Shown piece by piece: positions 1-8,365 of a stretch of 41,993 nucleotides of DNA. Under the pieces are notes generated by a model, which saw only the letters and a program-made list of their open reading frames with translations, searched no databases and was not told the DNA's origin. Every line of letters begins with the position of its first letter. Position 1 is the stretch's first letter. The position numbers were made by a program, and so were the translations under genes. Where the stretch lies: contig JAITMP010000004.1 of the NCBI GenBank assembly GCA_031277315.1, positions 1-41,993 on the forward strand. The letters are read 5' to 3'. The stretch comes from Zoogloeaceae bacterium (GTDB lineage: Bacteria > Pseudomonadota > Gammaproteobacteria > Burkholderiales > Rhodocyclaceae).

Positions 1-659
1 CCGGCGGTGAGCCACGATGCGCTGAGGTTGCCGTTGATCTCCACCGCGCCGGTGGCATAAATCGCACCGCCCGCTCCACCGGCGCCAGCGAACATTGTCT
101 GTCCGGGTATGACGCTCTCGAAGATCAGCGTGCTGCCGCCAGCATTGAGCGTCAGATCGCCGTCGGCACTGAATATGCCCCCGAGGGTGCCGAAAGTGTT
201 AGTGCTGATAAACGTGAGCGTATTGAAGCCGGTGAAGTTCAGCGTGTAATTGCCGGGGGCGGCGGAGCCATCAAAATAGACGCCGGTGTCAAAGATGGTG
301 TCATCGGGTGCGAGGGATGTGAAATTAAGCGTGCCGACGGGAAGCGTCAGCGGGGCGGAAAAAGAGAAAACAGGCGTGGGGTTGCCGTTGCCGTCGAGTA
401 CGATGGTGTCGCCACTAGCCGGAGTCATACCGCCGAGGTCGTCGCCATCAATGAAAGTCTGTGCGTGCAGCGCCATGGGCGTAACAGAAGCGAGAACCGC
501 GGATAGCCCCACCGCCGCCATCCGCCGCCGACCCCTGCCGGAAGAAACCACGGCAGCGCGCCCGCTACGACCCGATTTGCCTTGCGCCGCGGCAAACTCA
601 GCCACTACCTGCCAAACGCCAAGAGCGCGATTAAAAATAATTTTGTAGCAGCGATTCAT
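1..659 (-). CDS. Autotransporter-type protein with extended signal peptide (5' part; runs off the window)
   Basis: Reading the minus strand from the ATG at 657-659 gives 219 codons without a stop up to the window edge, so the C-terminus is missing. The N-terminus (MNRCYKIIFNRALGVWQVV, then an Arg-rich stretch and a hydrophobic segment ending near ALHAQ) is a classic ESPR, the extended signal peptide of large type V secreted adhesins. The mature part is rich in Gly, Ala, Ser, Thr and Asn (for example NAGGSTLIFESV and GAGGAGGAIYATGAVEING), which fits a beta-helix passenger. By family knowledge it would be exported by Sec and displayed or released by a C-terminal beta-barrel or a two-partner transporter. 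The barrel is not visible, so type Va, Vb and Vc cannot be separated. AGAGG lies about 7 nt before the ATG. Confidence 0.8.
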   Translation of the reverse strand, partial: MNRCYKIIFNRALGVWQVVAEFAAAQGKSGRSGRAAVVSSGRGRRRMAAVGLSAVLASVTPMALHAQTFIDGDDLGGMTPASGDTIVLDGNGNPTPVFSFSAPLTLPVGTLNFTSLAPDDTIFDTGVYFDGSAAPGNYTLNFTGFNTLTFISTNTFGTLGGIFSADGDLTLNAGGSTLIFESVIPGQTMFAGAGGAGGAIYATGAVEINGNLSASWLTA

Positions 660-688
660 GGGCTTACCTCTATACCGGATATTTATTT

Positions 689-694
689 ATTATA
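689..694 (-). promoter_or_regulatory. Candidate -10 box for the autotransporter gene
   Basis: TATAAT on the minus strand lies 30 nt upstream of the ATG at 659. No good -35 box is found at 16-18 nt, so the promoter may be weak or activator dependent. The call rests on the hexamer and its position only. Confidence 0.35.
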
Positions 695-731
695 ACAACA
701 AACATACTTGATATAAGTGTAATTGACGGTC

Positions 732-750
732 AAATTAAATTAAATTAAAT
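732..750. repeat. AAATT pentanucleotide tandem repeat
   Basis: The unit AAATT is repeated almost four times (AAATTAAATTAAATTAAAT) about 40-60 bp upstream of the candidate autotransporter -10 box. Short tandem repeats upstream of adhesin promoters can change in copy number and alter expression. That role is inference here. Confidence 0.6.
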
Positions 751-978
751 CATTAGAAATCTGAATATATTCGACTTTCTCCAAACCCTCCCTTCAAAAA
801 AACTGTCAGCCGCATCCTGGCCCGCCCAAGACGGGCTTTGCGAGCAGCTGACGGGAGAGAAAAAGCTGGCGCTGACGCTCATCATGCCTCCGCAACCGGC
901 AAAACTCCGGCTTTTCAAGCGGGCGTAATCGGCGCATCATATGCAGTTCGAACCTTGGCACGTCACGAGGAGGCAAAA

Positions 979-1488
979 ATGAGCAACGAACCGTTCGCGA
1001 AAATGCACAGCAGGAATATCGACATCGTCATGAAACTGACGCAGGTGTCGCTGGATAACACCAAGCGCCTGATGGCGCTTCAGGCGGAGACGGCGCGCAA
1101 CCTGTTTGAGGACAGCGTGAATAACGCCCGCGCGCTGACCGAGACGAAAGACCCGGAGGCGGCATTGGCGCTGCGCGCCCGCTTTGCCCAGGATGCCTCG
1201 CAAAAGATGGTCGACGCCATGCGCCGCATGACTGATCTCACCACCGAAGCCCATACCGAATTCAACAGCCTGCTCAGCCAGCAGATGGCCGACGCCAGCC
1301 AGGAAATAACGGACGCCCTGAAGAAGATGATGGCGACGAGCGGCCTGCCCTTCGGCAGCGAAGACCCTTTCGTCGCCATGCAGAAAGCGTTTTCCGCCGC
1401 CAGGGACACGTTCGAGCAAATCTCCAAAGTCTCCACCACCGCCTTCGCCGCGCCTGCGGCAAGCGGCAAGGGCGGAAAAAGCAAGTAG
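979..1488 (+). CDS. Phasin family protein (PHA granule-associated)
   Basis: A protein of 169 residues that coats polyhydroxyalkanoate granules in the cytoplasm and controls their size and number. It is almost wholly helical and amphipathic, without a signal peptide. The N-terminal pattern (NIDIVMKLTQVSLDNTKRLM, then LQAETARNLFEDSVNNARAL) is typical of the betaproteobacterial phasin family, and the tail is Ala/Gly/Lys rich. The start at 979 is chosen because GAGGAGG lies 6 nt before it; an upstream ATG in the same frame at 838 would add 47 residues with no phasin character. No PHA synthase gene is nearby. A terminator follows at 1495. Confidence 0.9.
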   Translation: MSNEPFAKMHSRNIDIVMKLTQVSLDNTKRLMALQAETARNLFEDSVNNARALTETKDPEAALALRARFAQDASQKMVDAMRRMTDLTTEAHTEFNSLLSQQMADASQEITDALKKMMATSGLPFGSEDPFVAMQKAFSAARDTFEQISKVSTTAFAAPAASGKGGKSK

Positions 1489-1494
1489 TAAGTT

Positions 1495-1540
1495 GCCGGG
1501 CTTGCCGTAGCCCGGCCTTGGCGGAGCGCCTTTCTTCTTT
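1495..1540 (+). terminator. Rho-independent terminator of the phasin gene
   Basis: A perfect 8-bp stem (GCCGGGCT 1495-1502 with AGCCCGGC 1509-1516) is followed directly by a second small stem (GGCG 1520-1523 with CGCC 1527-1530) and a T-rich run (TTTCTTCTTTCTTTCTT). It lies just behind the phasin stop and before the convergent HAD gene. Confidence 0.75.
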
Positions 1541-1557
1541 CTTTCTTGAGGAGGGAG

Positions 1558-2232
1558 TCAGCCGTTCCGCCGCAGCCAGTCTCGCAGTTGCGGCAGTTGG
1601 TCGAACAGGCCGAGGGGCTGTTCGGCTTGCAGGGCGGCGCGGGGATGCGCGCCGTAGCCGACGGCCAGCGCGCCAACGCCCGCGTTCCTGGCCATTTGCA
1701 GGTCGTGTGTGGTGTCACCGATCATCAGGGTGCGATCGGGTTCGGCATCCAGTTCCGCAATGAGTTCAAGCAGCATGTCCGGCGCCGGTTTGGAGTGGCA
1801 TTCATCGGCGCAGCGCGTGGCATGGAAAAGCGGCCCGAGGCCGGACGCCGCCAGAGCGCGGTTCAGCCCATGACGGCTCTTGCCGGTGGCAACACCGAGC
1901 AGGCAGCCGGCGGCGGCGAGTTCTTCCACCAGTTCCCGCGCGCCGGCAAACAGCGGCAAGGCATGATCCTGCGACAGGTAATGATGCCGGTAACGCTCGG
2001 CGATGCGCGGGTAGTCGCTCACCGGCGCTTGCGGCAGGGCTTGCGACAAGGCGTCGTGCAGACCGAGGCCGATGACATGGCGCACAGCGCCCTCCTCCGG
2101 CGGCGGCAGGCCGAGATCGACCGCCGCCGCTTGCATGCAGGCGACGATGGCGCCGGCGGAATCAAGCAGGGTGCCGTCCCAGTCAAAGACGATCAGATGG
2201 TAATTCCGCGCTTTGTTCTTCGCTGCTTCCAT
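1558..2232 (-). CDS. HAD-superfamily hydrolase, phosphoglycolate phosphatase-like
   Basis: A protein of 224 residues with all HAD motifs: the nucleophile motif FDWDGTLLDS (Asp17, acid/base Asp19), motif II ATGKS, and the C-terminal Mg-binding GDTTHD. A helical cap lies between motifs I and II, as in subfamily IA enzymes such as Gph, which dephosphorylate small cytoplasmic substrates. The true substrate cannot be read from sequence. The ATG at 2232 is chosen because the motif begins only 16 residues later; the open frame continues upstream without homology. The gene overlaps the 3' end of rluC by 50 bases, which suggests co-transcription and translational coupling. Confidence 0.85.
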   Translation of the reverse strand: MEAAKNKARNYHLIVFDWDGTLLDSAGAIVACMQAAAVDLGLPPPEEGAVRHVIGLGLHDALSQALPQAPVSDYPRIAERYRHHYLSQDHALPLFAGARELVEELAAAGCLLGVATGKSRHGLNRALAASGLGPLFHATRCADECHSKPAPDMLLELIAELDAEPDRTLMIGDTTHDLQMARNAGVGALAVGYGAHPRAALQAEQPLGLFDQLPQLRDWLRRNG

Positions 2233-3178
2233 AATCCCGTTTTTCGTTTTGTTGCAGACGTTGCAGGAAGGCTCGCAGTTCCGCCGGCAGCGCCGCCGTG
2301 AGTTCCAGCCGTTGTCCCGTGACGGGGTGCGTGAACGACAAACGCGCGGCGTGCAGGAACATGCGGCCCAGACCCTGCTTTTGCAAAATCCTGTTGAGGC
2401 TGAAATCGCCGTACTTGTCGTCGCCGCAGAGCGGGAAGCCATGATGGGCGAGATGAACGCGAATCTGGTGGGTGCGCCCGGTTTCCAGTTCGACCTCGAC
2501 CAGGCTGAAATTTTCCCAGCGGGCGGCCAGGCGCACGATGCTGTGCGCCGCCTTGCCGTCCGGCGAGACGCTGACGCGGCGCTCGCCCTCCCCGGTCAAA
2601 TACTTGTGCAAGGCGAGCCGGATATGCTGTTCAGGTTGCAGCCAACGGCCCTTGACGAGCGCCAGATAGCGTTTTTCGATGCCGCCGGCGCGGAACAGAT
2701 CGTGCAGCGCCGTCAGCGCCGAGCGCTTTTTGGCGATCAGCAACAGGCCGGAGGTCTCCCGGTCGAGCCGGTGCGCCAGTTCGAGAAAACGGGCTTGCGG
2801 CCTTTGCCGGCGCAATTGCTCGATGACGCCGAAACTTACCCCGCTGCCGCCATGCACCGCCATGCCAGCCGGTTTGTCGACCGCCAGCAGCGCCTCGTCC
2901 TCATGCACGATGCGGTATTCGCGGCCATGCGGCACGGCGGGTTTTTCTGACGTGTCGAGCCGGATCGGCGGAATGCGCACTTCGTCCCCCGCCCGCAGCC
3001 GGTATTCGGGCGCCGCCCGCCGCCCGTCGACGCGCACCTCGCCGCTTCTGAGAATCCGGTAGATGTGGCTTTTCGGCACGCCCTTGCAGACGCGCAGGAG
3101 ATAATTGTCGATGCGCTGGCCTTCCGCCTCGTCGCCAATCCGTTGGCGAGTAACGGAAACTTTGCGTAACTCCTTCAT
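2183..3178 (-). CDS. rluC: 23S rRNA pseudouridine synthase RluC
   Basis: A protein of 331 residues with an N-terminal S4 RNA-binding domain (about residues 20-75: GQRIDNYLL, GVPKSHIYRILRSGEVRV) and a RluA-family catalytic domain. The catalytic Asp139 lies in HRLDRETSGLL. In E. coli RluC makes the pseudouridines at 955, 2504 and 2580 of 23S rRNA. The start at 3178 (MKELRKVSV) matches the usual family length; an in-frame ATG at 3226 would add 16 residues of no recognisable character. It is divergent from rne, as in E. coli, and followed by the overlapping HAD phosphatase gene. Confidence 0.93.
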   Translation of the reverse strand: MKELRKVSVTRQRIGDEAEGQRIDNYLLRVCKGVPKSHIYRILRSGEVRVDGRRAAPEYRLRAGDEVRIPPIRLDTSEKPAVPHGREYRIVHEDEALLAVDKPAGMAVHGGSGVSFGVIEQLRRQRPQARFLELAHRLDRETSGLLLIAKKRSALTALHDLFRAGGIEKRYLALVKGRWLQPEQHIRLALHKYLTGEGERRVSVSPDGKAAHSIVRLAARWENFSLVEVELETGRTHQIRVHLAHHGFPLCGDDKYGDFSLNRILQKQGLGRMFLHAARLSFTHPVTGQRLELTAALPAELRAFLQRLQQNEKRDYGSSEEQSAELPSDRL

Positions 3179-3190
3179 TTTGAATATACT
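3162..3190 (+). promoter_or_regulatory. Candidate rne promoter
   Basis: TTGCGT (3162-3167), a 17-nt spacer and TATACT (3185-3190) on the plus strand. Transcription would start near 3197 and give a leader of about 370 nt before the rne ATG, close to the 361-nt rne leader known in E. coli. The -35 box is a poor match, so confidence is moderate. Confidence 0.45.
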
Positions 3191-3567
3191 GCCGCTTGGT
3201 TTGCCCATTCCGGGGGAACCGGCCATGAAGAAAGAACGGTTCCAGAACTGTTCCGGCCGGTTCCGGATGCTCGCCCCATGACCCGAAGCGGCATGGTCAG
3301 CGCGCCGGCATGCGGCCGGTCAAACGGCCCACGCGAACCGCACAAAGGTTAATTCGCTCACCGCAAGCAGCGATACTACTTGAATTGCGCGCACATAGCA
3401 CACGTGAAACATCGGCTCCTGACGGCATTTGTCAGGAGCAAAAAGACAAACCCGATATTAGTTTGCCCTCGACATTCTCGATGACTTCAAACCAGCCAAA
3501 CTAATCACAATCCGCCTGAACCGGATGCGGTTTGTCTTCCCGTGTTTGCGCGCGGGAGAACAACAAA
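3191..3567 (+). promoter_or_regulatory. Long structured rne leader (probable RNase E autoregulatory 5' UTR)
   Basis: About 370 nt without a gene carry a series of hairpins. These are the nested stem 3215-3264, a perfect 9-bp stem 3415-3423/3431-3439 with loop GGCATTT, a perfect 9-bp stem 3457-3465/3497-3505 (ATTAGTTTG with CAAACTAAT), a small stem 3519-3523/3528-3532, and a stem 3539-3544/3551-3556 touching the ribosome site. In E. coli RNase E limits its own level by cleaving a hairpin-rich leader. That this leader does the same is inference from position and structure. Confidence 0.55.
3215..3264. repeat. Large nested inverted repeat between rluC and rne
   Basis: The outer arms GGAACCGGCC (3215-3224) and GGCCGGTTCC (3255-3264) pair perfectly over 10 bp. 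Inside them, GAACGGTTC (3234-3242) and GAACTGTTC (3245-3253) pair with one G-U. It could be an element of the rne leader, of the rluC leader, or a dispersed palindromic repeat. Confidence 0.7.
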
Positions 3568-6396
3568 ATGAAACGCATGCTGTTCAATGCGACGCAGGCC
3601 GAGGAACTCCGCGTCGCGATCGTCGATGGTCAAAAACTGATTGACCTCGACATCGAATCGGCCGCCAAGGAACAACGCAAGAGCAACATCTACAAGGCTG
3701 TCATCACCCGCATCGAGCCGAGCCTCGAAGCCGCTTTTGTCGATTACGGCGCCGAGCGGCACGGTTTTCTGCCCTTCAAGGAAATCTCCCGCGCCCACTT
3801 CAAGGGCGGCGTCGAGCCGAACCGCGCCACCATCAAGGAGGCGCTGCGCGAAGGCCAGGAACTCATCGTCCAGGTCGACAAGGACGAGCGCGGCAACAAG
3901 GGCGCGGCCCTCACCACCTTCATTTCGCTGGCCGGACGCTATCTGGTGCTGATGCCGAACAACCCGCGCGGCGGCGGCGTCTCGCGCCGCATCGAGGGCG
4001 AGGAGCGCAACGAACTGCGCGAAACGATGGATCAGCTTGAAGTGCCGCCCGGCATGAGCCTGATCGCGCGCACCGCCGGCATCGGCCGCAACGCGGAGGA
4101 ATTGCAGTGGGATCTGAATTACCTGCTGCAACTGTGGCGCGCCATCGAAAGCGCCGCCAATGGCCACAACGGCGCTTTCCTGATCTATCTGGAAAGCAGC
4201 CTCGTCATCCGCGCCATCCGCGACTATTTCCAGCCGGACATCGGCGAAATCCTCATCGACACGGACGATGTGTACGAGCAGGTGCGGACCTTCATGGATA
4301 CCGTGATGCCGAACAACGTGGCGCGGGTGAAGCGCTACCGCGACGACGTGCCGCTCTTTTCCCGCTTCCAGATCGAACACCAGATCGAAACCGCCTTTGG
4401 CCGCCAGGTCAATCTGCCGTCCGGCGGCGCCATCGTGGTCGACCACACCGAGGCGCTGGTCGCCGTCGACGTCAACTCCGGCCGCGCCACGCGCGGCGCC
4501 GACATCGAGGAAACCGCCCTGCGCACCAACCTCGAAGCCGCCGACGAAATCGCCCGCCAGTTGCGCCTGCGCGACCTGGGCGGCCTGATCGTCATCGACT
4601 TCATCGACATGGAAAACCCGCGCGCCCAGCGCGAGGTGGAAAACCGTCTGCGCGACGCCCTGCACTACGACCGCGCCCGCGTCCAGACCGGCAAGATTTC
4701 CCGCTTCGGCCTGCTCGAACTCTCCCGCCAGCGCCTGCGTCCGGCGCTGGCCGAGATGACCTACATCCCCTGCCCGCGCTGCACCGGCACCGGCCACATC
4801 CGCAACACCGAATCGGCGGCCCTGCACATCCTGCGCATCCTTGAAGAAGAAGCGATGAAGGAAAACACCGGCGCAGTCCACGTGCAGACCCCGGTCGATG
4901 TCGCCACCTTCCTGCTCAACGAAAAACGCGACGACATCCGCGCCATCGAACTGCGCCACAAGGTGAATCTCGTCCTGATCCCGAACACCCATCTTGAAAC
5001 GCCCGCGCACGAAATCACCCGCCTGCGTCACGATCAACTGAATCAGGAAGAACAAGCCCCGCCGAGCTACAAGATGGCCGAAGCGCCGCCGACGGAAGCC
5101 TACCAGCCGCCCTCGGCGCAGACCGAAACCAAATCGCACCGCCCCGAAGCCGCCGTGAAAGGCGTCACGCCCGCGCAGCCGGCCCCGGTGGTCGAACCGA
5201 AGCCGGCGCCGGCGCAACGCGCCGCGCAGCCTGCCGCCAGCGCCGAAGTGGGCATCATCGAGAAAATCTTTAACTGGTTCCGTGGCAACCGCAAAGCCGA
5301 ACCGGCGCCCGAGGCCAAGCACGCGGCGCCCGCCCGCCGCGAGCAGACGCGCGAAGGCCGTGGTAGCGAGCGCGGACGCGGGCGCGGCGAACGCAACCGG
5401 CAGGATTCACGCGAGCGGCAAGATCCGCAACGGCGGCGCGAGCGGCAACAGCCGCGTCTGGAACAACCGCAGCAAGAAGCGCGCGGCGAACAGCGCCGCC
5501 CGCGCCCCGAGCGGCAAGAACGGCAGGAGCGTCCCGAGCGCGCCGAACGGCAGGAACGCGAACAGCATCAAGGACAAGAGCCGCGCCCGCAACGGCAGCC
5601 GCGCCAGCAGCAGGAACCGCGTCAGCCGCAGCCAGTCGAGGAAAAACTCATCGCAACGCCCGTCGACGCATCGGCGCCCGACTCGATGCCGATGCCGCCC
5701 GATGCCCCTGTCGAACAACACGATCAACAGGAAGACCCGCGTCGCCGTCGGGGACGCCGTGGGCGCGGACGCGGCGCGCGCCGTTCCGAGGGCGAAGGCG
5801 ACGCCATCGAAAGCCAGATGCCGCAATCCGGGGACGAGATGGTAGTCGCCGCAGTAACCGCCGAAGTCGCCGAAGCCGCTGCCGAAGAAACGCCGCCAAC
5901 CTTCGCCGCGCCCCACGCCGAGCCGTCTGTCATTGAGCCTGTCATCGAGACTGAACCGGCTCCTGACTCTGCTCCGGTGTTGGCTCCTGTTCCGCTGCCG
6001 GTCGAGGAAAAAGCCGCCGAGCCGGAAACCGCTTCGCCGCAAGAACCGGCGCTGGCCCCGGTGCCGGTGACGGTGAAGGAAGAAGCCGCGCCGCCGCTTG
6101 AAGAAACCGTCCCGGCGCCCCGATCCTCCCTTGCGCCCGCCCCTCTGCCCGACCCCCTGCCCAACCCGCTACCTGAGCCAGCGCCCATCCCGGTGGCGGC
6201 GGCCATCCCTGCTCCCGTCGCGCCGGTGGTCGACATTTCCGTCGCCCTGCGCGAGAACGGCTTGGTGATGGTCGAAACCCGTCACGACAAACCCACGCCC
6301 GTTTCCGCCGCGCCGGAGATCCGCCTCGGCCGCAAACCGAAACCGGCGCTGGTGATCGACGACGCGCCCATGACCCAGGTCGAAACCCACAAGTAA
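3568..6396 (+). CDS. rne: Ribonuclease E
   Basis: A protein of 942 residues, the endonuclease that starts mRNA decay and matures rRNA and tRNA, and the scaffold of the degradosome at the inner membrane. The S1 domain covers about residues 35-120. The catalytic Asp301 (AVDVNSG) and Asp344 (VIDFIDM) and the zinc-link Cys402/Cys405 (CPRC) are each two residues before their E. coli positions. Residues 561-574 ([14 protein letters not shown]) form an amphipathic helix like the membrane-targeting segment. The rest of the C-terminal half is disordered and rich in Arg, Gln, Pro and Ala, ending with a conserved-looking [11 protein letters not shown] patch near residue 900. The ATG at 3568 follows GGGAGAA. 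The protein is somewhat shorter than the 1061 residues of E. coli; the scaffold region varies widely. Confidence 0.97.
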   Translation: MKRMLFNATQAEELRVAIVDGQKLIDLDIESAAKEQRKSNIYKAVITRIEPSLEAAFVDYGAERHGFLPFKEISRAHFKGGVEPNRATIKEALREGQELIVQVDKDERGNKGAALTTFISLAGRYLVLMPNNPRGGGVSRRIEGEERNELRETMDQLEVPPGMSLIARTAGIGRNAEELQWDLNYLLQLWRAIESAANGHNGAFLIYLESSLVIRAIRDYFQPDIGEILIDTDDVYEQVRTFMDTVMPNNVARVKRYRDDVPLFSRFQIEHQIETAFGRQVNLPSGGAIVVDHTEALVAVDVNSGRATRGADIEETALRTNLEAADEIARQLRLRDLGGLIVIDFIDMENPRAQREVENRLRDALHYDRARVQTGKISRFGLLELSRQRLRPALAEMTYIPCPRCTGTGHIRNTESAALHILRILEEEAMKENTGAVHVQTPVDVATFLLNEKRDDIRAIELRHKVNLVLIPNTHLETPAHEITRLRHDQLNQEEQAPPSYKMAEAPPTEAYQPPSAQTETKSHRPEAAVKGVTPAQPAPVVEPKPAPAQRAAQPAASAEVGIIEKIFNWFRGNRKAEPAPEAKHAAPARREQTREGRGSERGRGRGERNRQDSRERQDPQRRRERQQPRLEQPQQEARGEQRRPRPERQERQERPERAERQEREQHQGQEPRPQRQPRQQQEPRQPQPVEEKLIATPVDASAPDSMPMPPDAPVEQHDQQEDPRRRRGRRGRGRGARRSEGEGDAIESQMPQSGDEMVVAAVTAEVAEAAAEETPPTFAAPHAEPSVIEPVIETEPAPDSAPVLAPVPLPVEEKAAEPETASPQEPALAPVPVTVKEEAAPPLEETVPAPRSSLAPAPLPDPLPNPLPEPAPIPVAAAIPAPVAPVVDISVALRENGLVMVETRHDKPTPVSAAPEIRLGRKPKPALVIDDAPMTQVETHK

Positions 6397-6418
6397 CAAG
6401 GCGGGCAGACGCACAAAA

Positions 6419-6450
6419 CGAAAAAGGCCAGCGCATGCTGGCCTTTTCGT
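6419..6450 (+). terminator. Rho-independent terminator after rne (bidirectional shape)
   Basis: A perfect stem AAAAGGCCAGC (6422-6432) with GCTGGCCTTTT (6437-6447) and loop GCAT lies 25 nt behind the rne stop. Its symmetry, A-rich on one side and T-rich on the other, means it could also stop minus-strand transcripts arriving from the Roadblock cassette. Confidence 0.92.
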
Positions 6451-6541
6451 TATCAGGAAGCAGTAATGCCGAAACCCGCCATGCTCACTCCGGTCTTCGC
6501 AGGCCCGACGTCATTTTTATTGATGGATATCGAAGCGAAGT

Positions 6542-6940
6542 TCAAGCATTGCGGAAGAGTTTCGTGATTTCGTCCGCCACATACTGGGCGCCCACGATCA
6601 TGAGGCCCAGCATCGCGCCTTTTGCTGCAACCATCAGAACCAGATGCCCATTCGGCTTGTTCACTTTCAAACCCAGAATCTGGAACGCACCCGCCTTGAG
6701 CGTGAGCAAGTCCATGGGTTCGTCCAGCCCCAGTCGCAGTTCCGCCATGGTGGCGTTGCCGACCGAAAGCAGCGAGCCGGACAGCGCTGCCAACTTGTCC
6801 ACCTGTTTTTCGTCAAGCCCAAACGAGCAAATATTAAAACCGTCCGGCGTGCACAGCACTGCTGCGGTCAGTTGGGGAATGCGCTGATACAGCTGCTTCA
6901 TGGCTGGCAGCACAAAGTGGCCCAGAGCTTCAGAGGTCAT
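6542..6940 (-). CDS. Roadblock/LC7-domain protein (last gene of the cassette)
   Basis: A protein of 132 residues with one Roadblock/LC7 fold: a helix, then strands AAVLCTPDGFNICSFG and GNATMAELRLGLD, ILGLKVNKPNGHLVLMVAA, and a final helix ending KLFRNA. MglB and related Roadblock proteins dimerise and act as GTPase-activating or scaffold partners of small GTPases. The start at 6940 is preferred because AAGGTG lies 6 nt before it; a GTG three codons upstream is possible. It lies 60 nt behind the GTPase gene and is probably co-transcribed. The pathway served is unknown. Confidence 0.75.
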   Translation of the reverse strand: MTSEALGHFVLPAMKQLYQRIPQLTAAVLCTPDGFNICSFGLDEKQVDKLAALSGSLLSVGNATMAELRLGLDEPMDLLTLKAGAFQILGLKVNKPNGHLVLMVAAKGAMLGLMIVGAQYVADEITKLFRNA

Positions 6941-7000
6941 TGCATTCACCTTGTTGTTGGATTACAGGAAAAAATTTGACGGCAGTGTGTCACGAGGGAT

Positions 7001-7573
7001 TCAGACTTGTGACGCGGCGGAAGGCGTGCTGAGCGCCATCATGACGGCCTGCATCACGCTGGCCGGCTCACGCGGATCAGCCGTCAGCACCGGAGCCAGC
7101 GGATGGTAGCGGCTGGTCAGATGGCGGAATGGCGCGAGTTCCTGCTCGGACGCATCGAACGGCAGGCGCGTCAGCGCCACTGCCAGCCGCGCCACGGCTC
7201 CACGCCGAATCAGCACATCCAGCCAAAAACGGCAGTCAGTCAAAGCATCGGCAGTGTTACCGTACAGCCATAGCACGACCGCAGCGCTTTGCGGCAGCAA
7301 TACATCCCACATGGCGCTGAAGCGTTCCTGGCTCGGCAAGCCGATCAACCCGACACGCATGCCGTCAGGAAAGCTCCATTCACCGTAATCGAAACCGACC
7401 GTTGTCGTAGTCTTGTCAACGTTATTTTTGAGCTTGAACAATTCACTGCTGAGTTCTTCCGTGTTCGAGACAGGAATATCGGACACCGCGCGCAACGCCG
7501 TCGTCTTGCCAACCCCGAAAGGCCCGGCAAAAGCCACTTGCTGAGTGGCGCGGTGGCCCAGAACGATGTTCAT
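7001..7573 (-). CDS. Small Ras-like GTPase with degenerate motifs
   Basis: A protein of 190 residues. The P-loop is GPFGVGKTT (residues 17-25), followed by a switch region with a Thr run (KTTTTVGFDYGEW) and a G3-like LIGLPSQERF where the usual Asp of DxxGQ is absent. The G4 position reads ALTRLP, not NKxD, so guanine specificity may be weak. MglA-type and conservon CvnD-type GTPases have this overall plan and work with Roadblock proteins, two of which flank this gene. The start overlaps the preceding stop as ATGA (7570-7573). The function as a nucleotide switch is likely; the process is unknown. Confidence 0.72.
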   Translation of the reverse strand: MNIVLGHRATQQVAFAGPFGVGKTTALRAVSDIPVSNTEELSSELFKLKNNVDKTTTTVGFDYGEWSFPDGMRVGLIGLPSQERFSAMWDVLLPQSAAVVLWLYGNTADALTDCRFWLDVLIRRGAVARLAVALTRLPFDASEQELAPFRHLTSRYHPLAPVLTADPREPASVMQAVMMALSTPSAASQV

Positions 7574-8280
7574 TTGAAGGAGAACTTTCCAAGCAGCTGC
7601 TTGATCAGGTTCCAGCGCGAAGTGTCGGCGGGCGTCTGGGCAGGGTTGAACCCCGGCCAGGTAGTGACGGGCGCAGACGCGCCGGATTGGTTCCGGGAGA
7701 ATGGCATCCTCGATAGATTGGAAATATCCAGTAAGCCCTCACGGAATGCGTCTTGCAGCATTCGGTCCAGTAACGGGGCCGCAACCCCCCATGTCAAAAC
7801 CTGGGCGTAAGTCGCCGGTGCGCCAAGCAGCCGGGAGCAAGCCACTATGAGATCCAGGGTGTTGCCATAACGAGCCGGATTGGGCCATCTTTTCAGCCGC
7901 AGCAAGCCCTGACGCCATGGTGTGCCGGAAGTCACCGATGCCGCCGGATAATCGGGCGACGACCGCTTGTCAAACTGGCGCCGTCCTATCCAGTCGAAAA
8001 TCAGGCTGCTCTTTACAGGAATCTTGAAAAGGGTCCAAGCCGGGCGCGGCAACAGCCCCGGTTGCGCAACCAGAAAAGCCACCTCCGGCTTGTTCAGCAT
8101 TTGGTCGTAATGCAATGCCAACATCTGGACATCAATATCGCAAGTGCTGTCGATCACCCACCATCGCGCCAGCGCCGGGGCGTCCACCCAACCCCATGCC
8201 AACGAACGCAGTCGCAGCACGGACATGAAGGCGCGCGTAGCGTTGCTTTGTCTGGTCGGAGTCCAGACTTTGTCGTCCAT
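7570..8280 (-). CDS. Uncharacterised Trp-rich protein in the Roadblock/GTPase cassette
   Basis: I do not recognise the family. The protein has 236 residues, no signal peptide or clear membrane segment, and about a dozen tryptophans (WGWV, RWWV, DWIG, PWRQ, RWPN, TWGV). The middle part (GNTLDLIVACSRLLG, then TWGVAAPLLDRMLQDAFREG) looks like a small helical domain. The C-terminal 50 residues are rich in Pro, Ser and Thr and probably flexible. The ATG at 8280 is chosen because AAGG lies 7 nt before it; a TTG eight codons upstream is the alternative. Position between a Roadblock gene and the GTPase suggests an adaptor or effector of the same module. Confidence 0.6.
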   Translation of the reverse strand: MDDKVWTPTRQSNATRAFMSVLRLRSLAWGWVDAPALARWWVIDSTCDIDVQMLALHYDQMLNKPEVAFLVAQPGLLPRPAWTLFKIPVKSSLIFDWIGRRQFDKRSSPDYPAASVTSGTPWRQGLLRLKRWPNPARYGNTLDLIVACSRLLGAPATYAQVLTWGVAAPLLDRMLQDAFREGLLDISNLSRMPFSRNQSGASAPVTTWPGFNPAQTPADTSRWNLIKQLLGKFSFK

Positions 8281-8365
8281 GGGACTACCTTGGGAAGATG
8301 ACAACCGGGCTTCATCCGGCCATCAACCGACAGGCCAGCGGCAAACGCCGCCGGCTCACCCCGGA

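Larger units (their letters stand above)
660..978. other. AT-rich divergent intergenic region between the autotransporter and phasin genes
   Basis: No gene is seen in these 319 bases. The stretch 680-780 is much richer in A and T than its surroundings. It holds a TATAAT on the minus strand (689-694) and a 5-nt tandem repeat (732-750). The plus-strand phasin reading frame stays open upstream to 838, but that part lacks family similarity and the strong ribosome site lies at 979. A short inverted repeat, GCCCG/CGGGC, sits near 820-837. Confidence 0.6.

Noticed and set aside
3505-5322. Minus-strand open frame of 605 codons opposite rne
   Set aside because: It lies fully antisense to clear RNase E sequence, is of low complexity with His/Arg/Gly/Asp/Val bias, and matches no family; it is a product of high GC at third codon positions.
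6819-6850. Possible sigma-70 promoter inside the Roadblock/GTPase cassette
   Set aside because: AT content is slightly raised, but no pair of hexamers at proper spacing was found.
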